From: JAVVEZ01 sp032250895
GTDB lineage: Bacteria; Pseudomonadota; Gammaproteobacteria; Pseudomonadales; Pseudohongiellaceae
DNA length: 36,989 nucleotides
Reading direction: 5' to 3'
Assembly (NCBI GenBank): GCA_032250895.1
Contig: JAVVEZ010000031.1
Span: 1 to 36,989, forward strand
Shown: positions 7,311 to 15,091 of the stretch, piece after piece
Numbering within the stretch: the first letter of the stretch is position 1
Layout: the number at the start of each line of letters is the position of its first letter
Notes under the pieces: model-generated
Told to the model about the DNA's origin: nothing
What the model saw: only the letters and a program-made list of their open reading frames with translations
The model's database searches: none
Position numbers and translations under genes: made by a program

Positions 7311-9062
7311 ATGCACTTGGGCAGTCTGACAATCTCGCGTTTCCGGTCTTGCGACAATGTGACCGTCAGCCTTCGCCCCGATCTGACCGTCTTGGTCGGT
7401 GAGAACAATGGCGGCAAGTCCAACGTAGTAGACGCGATCCGGTTGCTCACCTTGCCGTTGAGTGGACGCCGGGAGCGGTATCCGGAGGATGAAGACGTAC
7501 GGCGCCACGCGACCGTCTCGAACTTCCAGATCGAAGGCGTTTTCCGAGAACTCGGCGACACACTGAAAGGACTGCTGATCTCGGCGGTCCCTGATCCCTC
7601 CAAGAACGAAGCCGTCTTCGGCTATCGGTACGAGTCGCGGTCCGAACGCGCGCCGCGTGGCAAGACCACTGTCTGGGCCGGACGCTTCGACACCAACGAG
7701 CCGGAGGCCGGCTCCACTGACCTGATCCGGCATGTCTACCTGCCACCCTTGCGCGATGCGCATCAGGCGCTGGGCACGGGTAGCGGCACACGGGTTATGG
7801 CGCTGCTGCGCCACTTCCTGCCCAAGGATCAAGAACAAGATTTCCTTGCTGGTGTCAGGCGTGCAGACGCCAGACCAGACACCTTGACGACGATGAACAC
7901 GGAGATCGGTAACGCTCTGGGAATGCTGACCAATGGGGTCCGCCCGCAAACGGCAGCCTTGGACTTCGGTGCCGAAACCCTGCTCGATGTCGCCCGTGAC
8001 TTGAGATTCCGTATGGCCGATTCCGGCCTCTTGCCCGAAGACATCAGGGCCTCTGGTCTGGGCTACTCCAATCTTCTTTACATGGCCACGGTGGTCGTCG
8101 AACTGGCGAAGGCCAAGGACGCCGACCTCACGATCTTTCTTGTCGAAGAACCGGAAGCACATCTGCACCCGCAGTTGCAGGTGTTGGTGCTCGAATTCCT
8201 GCTGGACCAAGCGCGCCAATCGGCTGATCGTGCCATTGAGGCCGGAAAACCTGAAGGCCGAATCCAAATTGTCGCGACGACCCATTCGCCGAACCTAACT
8301 GCGTGGGTCTCTCCGATGCATCTGGTAGTCATGCGTTCGCGTCGCCGCGATCAGAACGGGGTGGCAGTCTCGGAATCGATCAGCGTACCCATTGCCGAAC
8401 TTGGACTCAAACCGAAGACCCTAGATAAGATCAGCCGCTATCTGGACGTGACTCGCTCCGCGCTGCTGTTCGGCAATAGGGCCATCCTGGTGGAAGGAAT
8501 TGCTGAGGCGCTGCTATTGCCCGTGTTGGCACAAAGGCTTGTTCTCGCCGGCGATGCAGATGGATGGCTCCGATTTAAGGGAACGGTCATTGTGCCGATC
8601 GAGGGCGTGGACTTCCGTCCCTACGTCGAGGTGCTGCTACGACCGCATGGCGGTGCGCGTATCGCTGACCGATTGATCGTTATCACCGACGCTGACCCAA
8701 CGGTGTTGGGGAATCGGAAAATCGATCTGGAAAACCTCGCTGCGACGCATGGTGCGCCGCAGGCTTTGACGGTATTGACGAATCAGCACACGCTGGAGCA
8801 CGAGATTTTCGACGCTGGCAACGAGGCCTTTCTAAAGAGTGTTTTTCTTCGTCTGCATCGCAACTCGCGTCGCGATTGGACGGCCCGGATCGAGGGTGTC
8901 GCAGTGCAGGATCGTCCCGACGCATTTCTCAAGCTGATCGAGGCGAAGAAAACTCGCAAGGGCGACCTGGCCCAAGCCATAGCTTCACGTGTTGCGGCGG
9001 GCGACCCGTTTGTCGTTCCCCCTTATCTCGCCGACGCGATTCGTGGTGCTGCGCAAGCATGA
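7311..9062 (+). CDS. gajA: Gabija GajA: OLD-family ATPase-TOPRIM nuclease
   Basis: 583 residues, near the usual GajA length of about 580. The ATG at 7311 has a good ribosome site (AGGGGAGA). ABC ATPase parts: Walker A GENNGGKS at 30-37, a signature-like GLGYSNLL near 245, Walker B FLVEEPEAHLHPQLQ near 278-292, and the switch His in ATTHSPN near 322. TOPRIM parts: the Glu of AILVEGIAEALLLPVL near 392-407 and the acidic ITDADPT near 457-463. GajA is a sequence-specific DNA-nicking endonuclease held off by nucleotides and released when phage infection drains them. The stop overlaps the gajB start (ATGA, 9059-9062), as expected for a two-gene Gabija operon. A promoter should lie in 7225-7310; none is obvious. 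Confidence 0.93.
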   Translation: MHLGSLTISRFRSCDNVTVSLRPDLTVLVGENNGGKSNVVDAIRLLTLPLSGRRERYPEDEDVRRHATVSNFQIEGVFRELGDTLKGLLISAVPDPSKNEAVFGYRYESRSERAPRGKTTVWAGRFDTNEPEAGSTDLIRHVYLPPLRDAHQALGTGSGTRVMALLRHFLPKDQEQDFLAGVRRADARPDTLTTMNTEIGNALGMLTNGVRPQTAALDFGAETLLDVARDLRFRMADSGLLPEDIRASGLGYSNLLYMATVVVELAKAKDADLTIFLVEEPEAHLHPQLQVLVLEFLLDQARQSADRAIEAGKPEGRIQIVATTHSPNLTAWVSPMHLVVMRSRRRDQNGVAVSESISVPIAELGLKPKTLDKISRYLDVTRSALLFGNRAILVEGIAEALLLPVLAQRLVLAGDADGWLRFKGTVIVPIEGVDFRPYVEVLLRPHGGARIADRLIVITDADPTVLGNRKIDLENLAATHGAPQALTVLTNQHTLEHEIFDAGNEAFLKSVFLRLHRNSRRDWTARIEGVAVQDRPDAFLKLIEAKKTRKGDLAQAIASRVAAGDPFVVPPYLADAIRGAAQA

Positions 9063-10834
9063 CCGGTATTAACGGTCTGACGGCAGAGCAGGAAGCTTTT
9101 GCTACGCACGTCGGCGGTGCCTTCGTGCATGCTTGCCCGGGTGCCGGAAAGACCCGCACGATCATTGCTCGTCTGACCAAGATCGCAGCCACATTGCCCC
9201 CGCGTCGCGGACTGGCGGTACTCTCGTTCACAAACTCTGCGGTCGATGAGTTTCGGGACCGCTGCCGGACTGCAGGGCTCACCCCACTCTTGAAGCATCC
9301 TAGTTTCATGGGCACGCTCGATGCTTTCGTCCGACATTTCGTGGTGCTGCCTGGCTGTGCGGCTACAAGCACGACGCGACCGATCATCCTCGACAGTTGG
9401 GATACTCTCGGCATAGAGATTCGGTTGTCGGGACAATTCGCCTTCCGAGGTGATCCGGTGAGTCTGGATCTGTTCGACCCGGATACCAACGTCATTGATC
9501 CGGGGAGGATCGGGCACGCCGGATTACAAAACCATGTGCGCCAGCATCAAGCCCGATATCAGCAAGCGGCGGCACACCGGCGACGTGGCTTGCTGCAGGC
9601 TGGCTACCTTAGCGCCGGCGATGCTCGCGTTCAGACGCTGCGACTGATTCGTGATCCTGTGAATGGCGAGGCGCTTGGCCGCGCACTAGCGGCACGTTTC
9701 CACGAAGTCATGGTGGACGAAGGCCAGGATTGCAATCCGCTTGATCTGCAGATCCTCTCATGGCTCAGAACACACGGCATTCATGTCACCTTCGTCTGCG
9801 ACCCGGATCAGGCAATCTACGAATTCCGCAACGGCAATCCTGCGGGTGTTCAGGAATTTAAGGAGACATACCCCGTTGAGTCTCATCAAGGATTAACGGG
9901 AAATTTCCGCAGCAGCCCCGCAGTCTGCCGGTTAGCCGCCACGCTCAGAAGCGCTGACCAAGTGGATCAGTCTGTCGGCGACACCGCGAATGTTGCGCAT
10001 CCGATTTTTCTTCTGACATACGGCGGCCGAGTGCCGAGTGCAACGATCGGTCGAGCCTTCTTGGATCGGATTTCTGAGCTTGGCTTGGATTCAACTGATG
10101 CGATTCTTTTGGCGCATTCGGGCAAGGTCGCGCAGCGTGCCGCCGGCGTAGTTCCCAGTGATTCAAACGGAAGTTCGCGGATCGAGTCACTGGCTCGCAA
10201 AATGGCGGAATTCTGGTCACCTGCCGCAACAGCGCGGTCGAGGGAGGCTGTAGTTCTGGCAGTGGAGATGTTACTGCTGGACCTCATGGGACTGCGCCAG
10301 CCAAACGAGCATTTGTTACGCACCGTCGAGCGCGTTGGCATGGATCGGCGAGCACATCGAAGACGTGCGCTGAGTTTCCTCATGAGTCTTCCTATTGCCT
10401 GCGGGAATGCCGATGCTGATCGGCTCGCTTGGATAGCTCGTGTACACGCGGAGACGGAACGGCTGAACCTGCCGCTGCCAGCCGGTGTGACCGTGCGTAA
10501 TTTCTTTCGGCGGCCAACCAATGTGCAATGGTCGAACCACCTTCAAATACCGGTCGATCTCGGCCTGAAATGCGCCAAGATTCACGAAGCGAAGGGCCGT
10601 GAGTACGGCGCCGTGTGCGTCGTAGTTCCGCCCAATCGCGCCCCTGAAAACAGGGGGGAAGCCCTGTTTACATCGTGGGAAGCCCGCACCGATGCTGAGG
10701 CCAAGCGCGTGCTCTACGTTGGTTTGACGCGCGCCCAGCATCTGGGGGCGCTTGCTGTGCCAGTTGCCTTCGCCGATCGTTGCGTTGCCGTGTTGGCCGT
10801 TGGTCAAGTGCCCCACACGAGAAGGGACCTATAA
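9059..10834 (+). CDS. gajB: Gabija GajB: UvrD/Rep-like helicase
   Basis: 591 residues from ATG 9059, chosen because it overlaps the gajA stop; the open frame reaches further upstream inside gajA but that part is antisense to no motif. Superfamily 1 helicase motifs are all present: Q motif LTAEQEA (7-13), Walker A CPGAGKT (26-32), motif Ia SFTNSAVDEF, motif II VDEGQD near 221 (the usual DExQD), motif III CDPDQAIYEFRNG, motif IV NFRSSP, motif V HEAKGREY and motif VI YVGLTRAQ near the end. GajB is thought to sense DNA ends and activate GajA in a large complex. At 591 residues it is longer than the best-studied GajB (about 490), so an extra segment may lie in the middle, around residues 370-480. 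Confidence 0.92.
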   Translation: MTGINGLTAEQEAFATHVGGAFVHACPGAGKTRTIIARLTKIAATLPPRRGLAVLSFTNSAVDEFRDRCRTAGLTPLLKHPSFMGTLDAFVRHFVVLPGCAATSTTRPIILDSWDTLGIEIRLSGQFAFRGDPVSLDLFDPDTNVIDPGRIGHAGLQNHVRQHQARYQQAAAHRRRGLLQAGYLSAGDARVQTLRLIRDPVNGEALGRALAARFHEVMVDEGQDCNPLDLQILSWLRTHGIHVTFVCDPDQAIYEFRNGNPAGVQEFKETYPVESHQGLTGNFRSSPAVCRLAATLRSADQVDQSVGDTANVAHPIFLLTYGGRVPSATIGRAFLDRISELGLDSTDAILLAHSGKVAQRAAGVVPSDSNGSSRIESLARKMAEFWSPAATARSREAVVLAVEMLLLDLMGLRQPNEHLLRTVERVGMDRRAHRRRALSFLMSLPIACGNADADRLAWIARVHAETERLNLPLPAGVTVRNFFRRPTNVQWSNHLQIPVDLGLKCAKIHEAKGREYGAVCVVVPPNRAPENRGEALFTSWEARTDAEAKRVLYVGLTRAQHLGALAVPVAFADRCVAVLAVGQVPHTRRDL

Positions 10835-10880
10835 AGCCCGTCAGATTGCCATGTCGATCATCAATCTGCCCCACTCTTGC

Positions 10881-10905
10881 CTCAGCCACTGCTGAGTGTT
10901 TCGTA
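10881..10905 (+). terminator. Weak terminator-like hairpin after gajB
   Basis: CTCAGC-CACT-GCTGAG (10881-10896) is a perfect six-base stem followed by TGTTTCGT, an imperfect T tract. It lies between the convergent gajB and YhcG-type genes. The stem is real; termination is only plausible. Confidence 0.35.
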
Positions 10906-10937
10906 CACATTGACCATGATCGACTTGGTGCCTTGGA

Positions 10938-12008
10938 TCAACGCTTCTCTTTGCCGCGGTCGCGCTGTTCAATTTGTAGCCGAGCACGGGCGGCCGCTTG
11001 CTGCAACCGCTCGGCCAGCAACTCCCGTGGCGGCAAGGTTGTCAAATACTCGGCAACATGGATGCTGGATTTGTCCAGTTCCAGCAGTTCGATCTGCTCG
11101 GACTTTTTGCCAGTGCAGAGGATGATGCCCAACGGCGAGGCTTCCTCCGGCTCCCGCTCGAACTTGTCGAGCCAGCGCAAGTAAAGCTCCATTTGTCCCT
11201 TGTAGGCGGCCTTGAACTCGCCGACCTTCAATTCGACGGCAACCAGCCGCCGCAGTCTGCGGTTGTAGAACAGAAGATCCAGGTAGAAATCGTCACCGTC
11301 CAACTGAATGCGTTTTTGGCGGGCCACGAAGGTGAAACCGACGCCCAGCTCCAGCAGGAAGGATTCCATTTCACGGATGATTGCGGCCTCAAGGTCGCTT
11401 TCCTGCCAGGTGTCGCGCAGGCCGAGAAAATCAAGGATGTACGGATCGCGCATGACCAGGGCGGGCGACATGCGCTGCGCATCGCGCATGGTCGCCAATT
11501 CCTGCGCGATCGTCTCGTCCGGCTTTTGGGACAGCGCCGTGCGCTCGTACAGCATCGAGTCGATGCGCTCGCGCAGCGTCCGCACGCTCCAGCGTTCGGC
11601 GCCCGCCATCTGCGCGTAGTAGTCGCGCTGCATCGGCTCCCTGAGCGCCAGCAGCAGGACGAAATGCGACCAGCTCAATTGTCGCGACACTGTCGCGACA
11701 ATTCGCTCGTCCGGGAAAGTGACGGCGAACTTCACCATCCGGCGCAGGTTCTTCTCCCCGAAACCCCGCCCGTAGTCGCGGGCAAGCTGCTCGGCCAGGG
11801 TCGGCAGGATTTCCTCGCCGTACCCAGCCCGCTGCCCGGCCAGCACCTCCGTATGGATGCGCTGGCCGATGCGCCAGAACAGCAAGGTCAGCTCGGCATT
11901 GACCGCCAAGGCGGCGCGCTGACGCGACGCCTCGATCAGTGCCCGAATATCGCCCAGCAGCGCCGCCGGCGCTGCTGACGAAGGAACGGATGACTTGCGC
12001 CTGTTCAT
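10938..12008 (-). CDS. DUF1016/YhcG-type PD-(D/E)XK nuclease
   Basis: 356 residues. The first part, about 15-170, is the DUF1016 N-terminal domain (IRALIEASRQRA...LFWRIGQRI and WSHFVLLLAL). The C-terminal half is a PD-(D/E)XK nuclease fold: DFYLDLLFYNRRLRRLV, then VAVELKVGEF with the E-x-K pair, then a Q in GQMELYLRW. Proteins of this kind occur in restriction islands and beside integrases and are viewed as DNases of defence or of mobile DNA; direct biochemical knowledge is thin. The start ATG 12008 overlaps the stop of the integrase (ATGA), so the two are translated together. That coupling suggests it moves with, or helps, the element rather than being random cargo. Confidence 0.88.
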   Translation of the reverse strand: MNRRKSSVPSSAAPAALLGDIRALIEASRQRAALAVNAELTLLFWRIGQRIHTEVLAGQRAGYGEEILPTLAEQLARDYGRGFGEKNLRRMVKFAVTFPDERIVATVSRQLSWSHFVLLLALREPMQRDYYAQMAGAERWSVRTLRERIDSMLYERTALSQKPDETIAQELATMRDAQRMSPALVMRDPYILDFLGLRDTWQESDLEAAIIREMESFLLELGVGFTFVARQKRIQLDGDDFYLDLLFYNRRLRRLVAVELKVGEFKAAYKGQMELYLRWLDKFEREPEEASPLGIILCTGKKSEQIELLELDKSSIHVAEYLTTLPPRELLAERLQQAAARARLQIEQRDRGKEKR

Positions 12009-13204
12009 GCTACGGCCTCCTGGGGCTGCCGCGTGCCAGTGATGGCCTGGCGCCGACTTGTCACCAGTTCGGCCGCGTCGCGCACCGGCTTATCCTCGGT
12101 GTGAACGTAGTGCATGAACATCGCCACGGTCTTGTGGCCCGTCAGCTTCATCCCCACCTTGGTCGGTACGCCAGAATTGGCAATGTCGGTCGTCGAGCGA
12201 TGGCGGATGCCGTGCGTGCCGACGTGCGGCACGCCAGCGGCCTTGAGCGCGCGCTTCCAACCGCCATAGTGCTCGCCATAGGTCAGGTGCTTGGTTGGGT
12301 CGTTGGGCGACGGCAGGACGTAAGGGCAACCTTCCAGGCGCGACGCCGTGGAAAGCAACCGATAGGCTTCCTCGCTCATGGGCTTGGAAATGCCGCCCGT
12401 CTTGCTGTCGGGCCACACCACGCGCCGGTTCTCGAAATCGAGCCATTTCCATTCGAGCGGGCAGATTTCGGAGCGTCGGGCAGCGAACTCGAATTGCAGG
12501 CGGATCGCCAGCGGGATGACGTAGTTCTCCAGCCCCTCCGCCTCCAACTTCTCCAGGTGGCGGAAGATCAGCACCAGCTCATCGTCCACGATGAGCCGGG
12601 TTTCCTTGCCGGGCGGGTACATCGGGACGTGACGGCAAGGATTGGTGCCATCCGGCCGCAGGCCCCACACTTCGGCCATGTTGAACATCTTGCGCAGCAC
12701 GCCGAAGCTGCGGTTGGCCTCGGCGGGCTTGTAGGCCAGTTTCTTCATCAGCGCCGCGATGTCCGGGCGCTTCACGTCCTGCACCTTCATCCGGCCCAGG
12801 ATGGGGATGATGTTGCGGTTGATGACACCCCAGTAGCCGCGCTGGGTCGTGGGCTTGTTGCGCTGCTTGGAGTAGTCCTCCATGAAGGTGCGGCAATACT
12901 CCTTCATGGTCGGCGCCTTGCGCGCGGCGGTCTTGGCCGCGCCGGGGTCGCCGCCCCGGCGCACTTCGGCCAGCCAGTCCTGCGCCATGACGCGGGCCTG
13001 CTCGACGGTCAGTTCTCCGAACAGGCCCAGGGCGGGCTTGCGGCGCTGGCCGGCGTTCGTGCGGTACTGGAGCATGAACACCTTGCGGCCGGCGGGAGTA
13101 ATCTTGCACAGGAAGCCGGGCACCACGGTGTCCCGTAGTTCGACGGCCTGCGCATGGGGTCGCGCCGCATCGACGGCGCTCTTGGTGAGTTTGATCTTAG
13201 CCAT
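12005..13204 (-). CDS. int: Tyrosine site-specific recombinase (integrase) of the mobile element
   Basis: 399 residues with a clear GAAGGAG ribosome site before ATG 13204. N-terminal DUF4102-like segment (LRDTVVPGFLCKITPAGRKVF), then a SAM-like core-binding domain (about 105-190) and the catalytic domain. Catalytic residues are visible: Arg in AARRSE near 243, His331 and Arg334 in HGIRHRS, His357 in LTGHKTV and the nucleophile Tyr366 in MHYVH. It cuts and rejoins DNA at att sites. It reads inward from the element end, with only about 175 bases between its start and the broken DUF4159 gene. Length and placement suit the Tn4371 ICE family, but that assignment is from memory and needs a database match. 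Confidence 0.92.
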   Translation of the reverse strand: MAKIKLTKSAVDAARPHAQAVELRDTVVPGFLCKITPAGRKVFMLQYRTNAGQRRKPALGLFGELTVEQARVMAQDWLAEVRRGGDPGAAKTAARKAPTMKEYCRTFMEDYSKQRNKPTTQRGYWGVINRNIIPILGRMKVQDVKRPDIAALMKKLAYKPAEANRSFGVLRKMFNMAEVWGLRPDGTNPCRHVPMYPPGKETRLIVDDELVLIFRHLEKLEAEGLENYVIPLAIRLQFEFAARRSEICPLEWKWLDFENRRVVWPDSKTGGISKPMSEEAYRLLSTASRLEGCPYVLPSPNDPTKHLTYGEHYGGWKRALKAAGVPHVGTHGIRHRSTTDIANSGVPTKVGMKLTGHKTVAMFMHYVHTEDKPVRDAAELVTSRRQAITGTRQPQEAVA

Positions 13205-13377
13205 GCTGACTCCTTCGACACCCCGTTTCCAGGTGCCACGTGGGAGTCACGCGGGCGGAAGCCGGGTCAAGTTGCTGAAAGCACCGGCATAGGATGGACT
13301 CACGTAAGTCTTTGATAAACCTGCCACAGCGGGCCAGGTCGTAGTCCAGCGAAGTTCGGTGCTGGAGTCAGCTTGAA
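13205..13377. other. Terminal region of the mobile element with the int promoter
   Basis: About 170 bases between the integrase start and the end of the interrupted chromosomal gene. It should hold the integrase promoter and the arm-binding sites of the recombinase. I see no clear promoter hexamers and no long repeats in it. Its composition (GTGGGAGTCACGCGGGCGG near 13240) fits the GC-rich element rather than the chromosome. Confidence 0.5.
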
Positions 13378-13883
13378 ACAAAAAAACTGTCACAAAACAG
13401 AAAACCGCCACGCAGCAGATAATCGCGCAGCCTGGCAACCTGCTCATCGCTCAGATCCCAGTACCCGGCAAGACCCACCATCAAAAAGGGCCAGTAATAG
13501 ACATCGTCACCATCATCGAGATTGACCGGCTGTTCCACGGAGCGCACGTCGATGGTGGTGAAACGGCGCAGCAGGGCCAGAAAGGTCCTGTCACCCTTGG
13601 GATAGTCCACGGCCCAGCTGGTCCCCCCATTCAGCCAGCCACCCCGGCCCCGGCGCCCCATCCGCACCCCGGAGGGATACATCAGGCGGCCACTGACAAA
13701 CTCGCCGGGCACATCATAGTCCTGCGGCAGCACGACATCGGCTTCGTATTCAAAACTGTCGTAAACCCGGAAGTCGCGCTGGGCAAAAACCGCCGAAGAC
13801 AGGCCTGCCTGCAACAGCAACAGACCCAGCAGGCAGCGCCGGCCGCAGCCCCCGCCAGCTGTTTTGCGGAAGAATTCTTTCAT
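13368..13883 (-). pseudogene. DUF4159 domain protein truncated by element insertion
   Basis: 171 residues with a cleavable signal peptide (LLGLLLLQAGLSSAVFA, about 17-33). The mature part follows DUF4159: RLMYPSG near 68, WAVDYPKGDR near 90, YYWPFLMV near 130 and LRDYLLRGGFLFCDSFF near 152-168. In intact members the GGF..DDFxG motif is followed by some 50-100 more residues including a HPIF-type segment. Here the chain ends 4 codons after DSFF (VSS then stop), exactly at a seven-T tract that borders the integrase end. The 5' part is chromosomal and sits 38 bases after the esterase gene, probably in one operon. Function of DUF4159 is unknown. The last three codons come from the mobile element. 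Confidence 0.75.
13378..13386. other. Putative attachment-site core at the element-chromosome junction
   Basis: On the minus strand the DUF4159 reading frame runs through a seven-T tract (13386-13380) followed by GT, and from there the protein no longer follows the family. TTTTTTGT here fits the degenerate T-rich core that I recall for Tn4371-type elements (T5 then pyrimidine, purine, T), but I cannot verify that consensus. The matching second junction would lie beyond the left end of the window. Confidence 0.45.
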
Positions 13884-13921
13884 CGAGCAGCCTCCATTGG
13901 CATGTCCTGTACAGATGCTGT

Positions 13922-14932
13922 TCAGCCGGTCAGAGCCCTGCCCAGCAACGGCAGACTTTGATCCATCCTGTAATCGATGCCGGAATGATTGTCTTTGAAC
14001 TCAGTATAACTGTGGGCGACCCCCTGCTGTTCCAGCAAGCGGTGCAGCCGCCTTGCTCCGTATAGCAGATTGTATTGGTCCTCGGTGCCGCAGTCGATGT
14101 ACAGCGCCTTCAGGCCCTTGAGACCGGCGGCTTTTTCCGCCGCGATCCGGATCGGATCCCAGCGCATGAAATTATGCCAGCGCTCCGGGATGATTTCGCA
14201 GGTGTGCAGATCGACCGGCAGGCGAATACCCAGCCAGGACCCGGGATCAGGATCGAAACTCGCACACATGGCGAGGGTCAGCAGGGTGTGGAGATCGTCA
14301 CTTCCTTGCTTGGGTTTTTCGAAGAAGTCCGTGAGCCAGTCCTCGATATTCATATTGTGGCTGGCGAGAGCCCTCAGGACCGAGGGGAACGCGGGCAGGT
14401 AGACCAGTTCAAAACCCATGTCACCCGAATGACAGGCTGCCGCGGCCCAGAAATCCGGATACAACAGCGCATGGGTGATGGCCCCGTAGCCGCCGGAACT
14501 CTTGCCAAAGATGCCACGGCGACCACTGCCACCGCAATGAAAGAGACCTTCCACATAGGGCACCAGCTCTGCCAGCAGAAAATCGGCCCAGGGTCCGATG
14601 GCGCTGCTGTTGATGTACTGGTTGCCACCCAGCCGGGTGAAACAGTCAGGCAGTGCGACCACCACCGGCGGCAGCTCGCCACTGGCGATCAGCCGATCGA
14701 GGCGCTCCGGCAGATTCTCCCCAAAATTCTTCCAGTTGCCGTGCGCCGGCCCGCCGGACAGAAAACCGGCCAGATCGACCAGCAAGGGCAGCCCTGCTCC
14801 CGACTGGCCATGCGGCAGATAAACATCCAGACGCCGGCACGGGGGATCTCCCAGCGGATTCCCCTGCAGGACCTTGCTGTCCAGCCAGAGCGTCTGCACC
14901 TTGCCGGCCGGATCTGAAAAGCGTTGCCGCAT
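13922..14932 (-). CDS. Esterase/enterochelin-esterase-like alpha/beta hydrolase
   Basis: 336 residues, cytoplasmic (no signal peptide). The nucleophile elbow is GKSSGG (FGKSSGGYGAITH, near residue 142), the expected acid is in DCGTEDQYN near 283, and the His in DNHSGIDYRM near 315. The order and spacing match the esterase D / Fes-like family (PF00756), which hydrolyses small esters such as S-formylglutathione or trilactone siderophores; the substrate here is not evident. Starts at ATG 14932, divergent from the copper ATPase and followed by the truncated DUF4159 gene. No nearby gene pins down the substrate. Confidence 0.82.
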   Translation of the reverse strand: MRQRFSDPAGKVQTLWLDSKVLQGNPLGDPPCRRLDVYLPHGQSGAGLPLLVDLAGFLSGGPAHGNWKNFGENLPERLDRLIASGELPPVVVALPDCFTRLGGNQYINSSAIGPWADFLLAELVPYVEGLFHCGGSGRRGIFGKSSGGYGAITHALLYPDFWAAAACHSGDMGFELVYLPAFPSVLRALASHNMNIEDWLTDFFEKPKQGSDDLHTLLTLAMCASFDPDPGSWLGIRLPVDLHTCEIIPERWHNFMRWDPIRIAAEKAAGLKGLKALYIDCGTEDQYNLLYGARRLHRLLEQQGVAHSYTEFKDNHSGIDYRMDQSLPLLGRALTG

Positions 14933-15091
14933 GCTCTCGTCTTCCTGATTTTATACGGGACACTACACTCAACATCTTATCACGCCTCAAATGCGCTATG
15001 CTGGCACTGTTTCTGAGGAAGGCCCTGTCTGTCATCATTGACGGCAGAATACGCTATACTTCAGTCGTCAAACCCCTGGGGAGATGACAGC

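Noticed and set aside
11939..13138. A 399-codon plus-strand frame.
   Set aside because: It is opposite the integrase, has no recognisable motifs and is His/Gln/Arg-rich as GC-driven shadows are.
15038..15060. TTGACG and TATACT as a copper ATPase promoter.
   Set aside because: The spacer is only 11 bases, too short for a sigma-70 promoter, and no CueR-like dyad is present.
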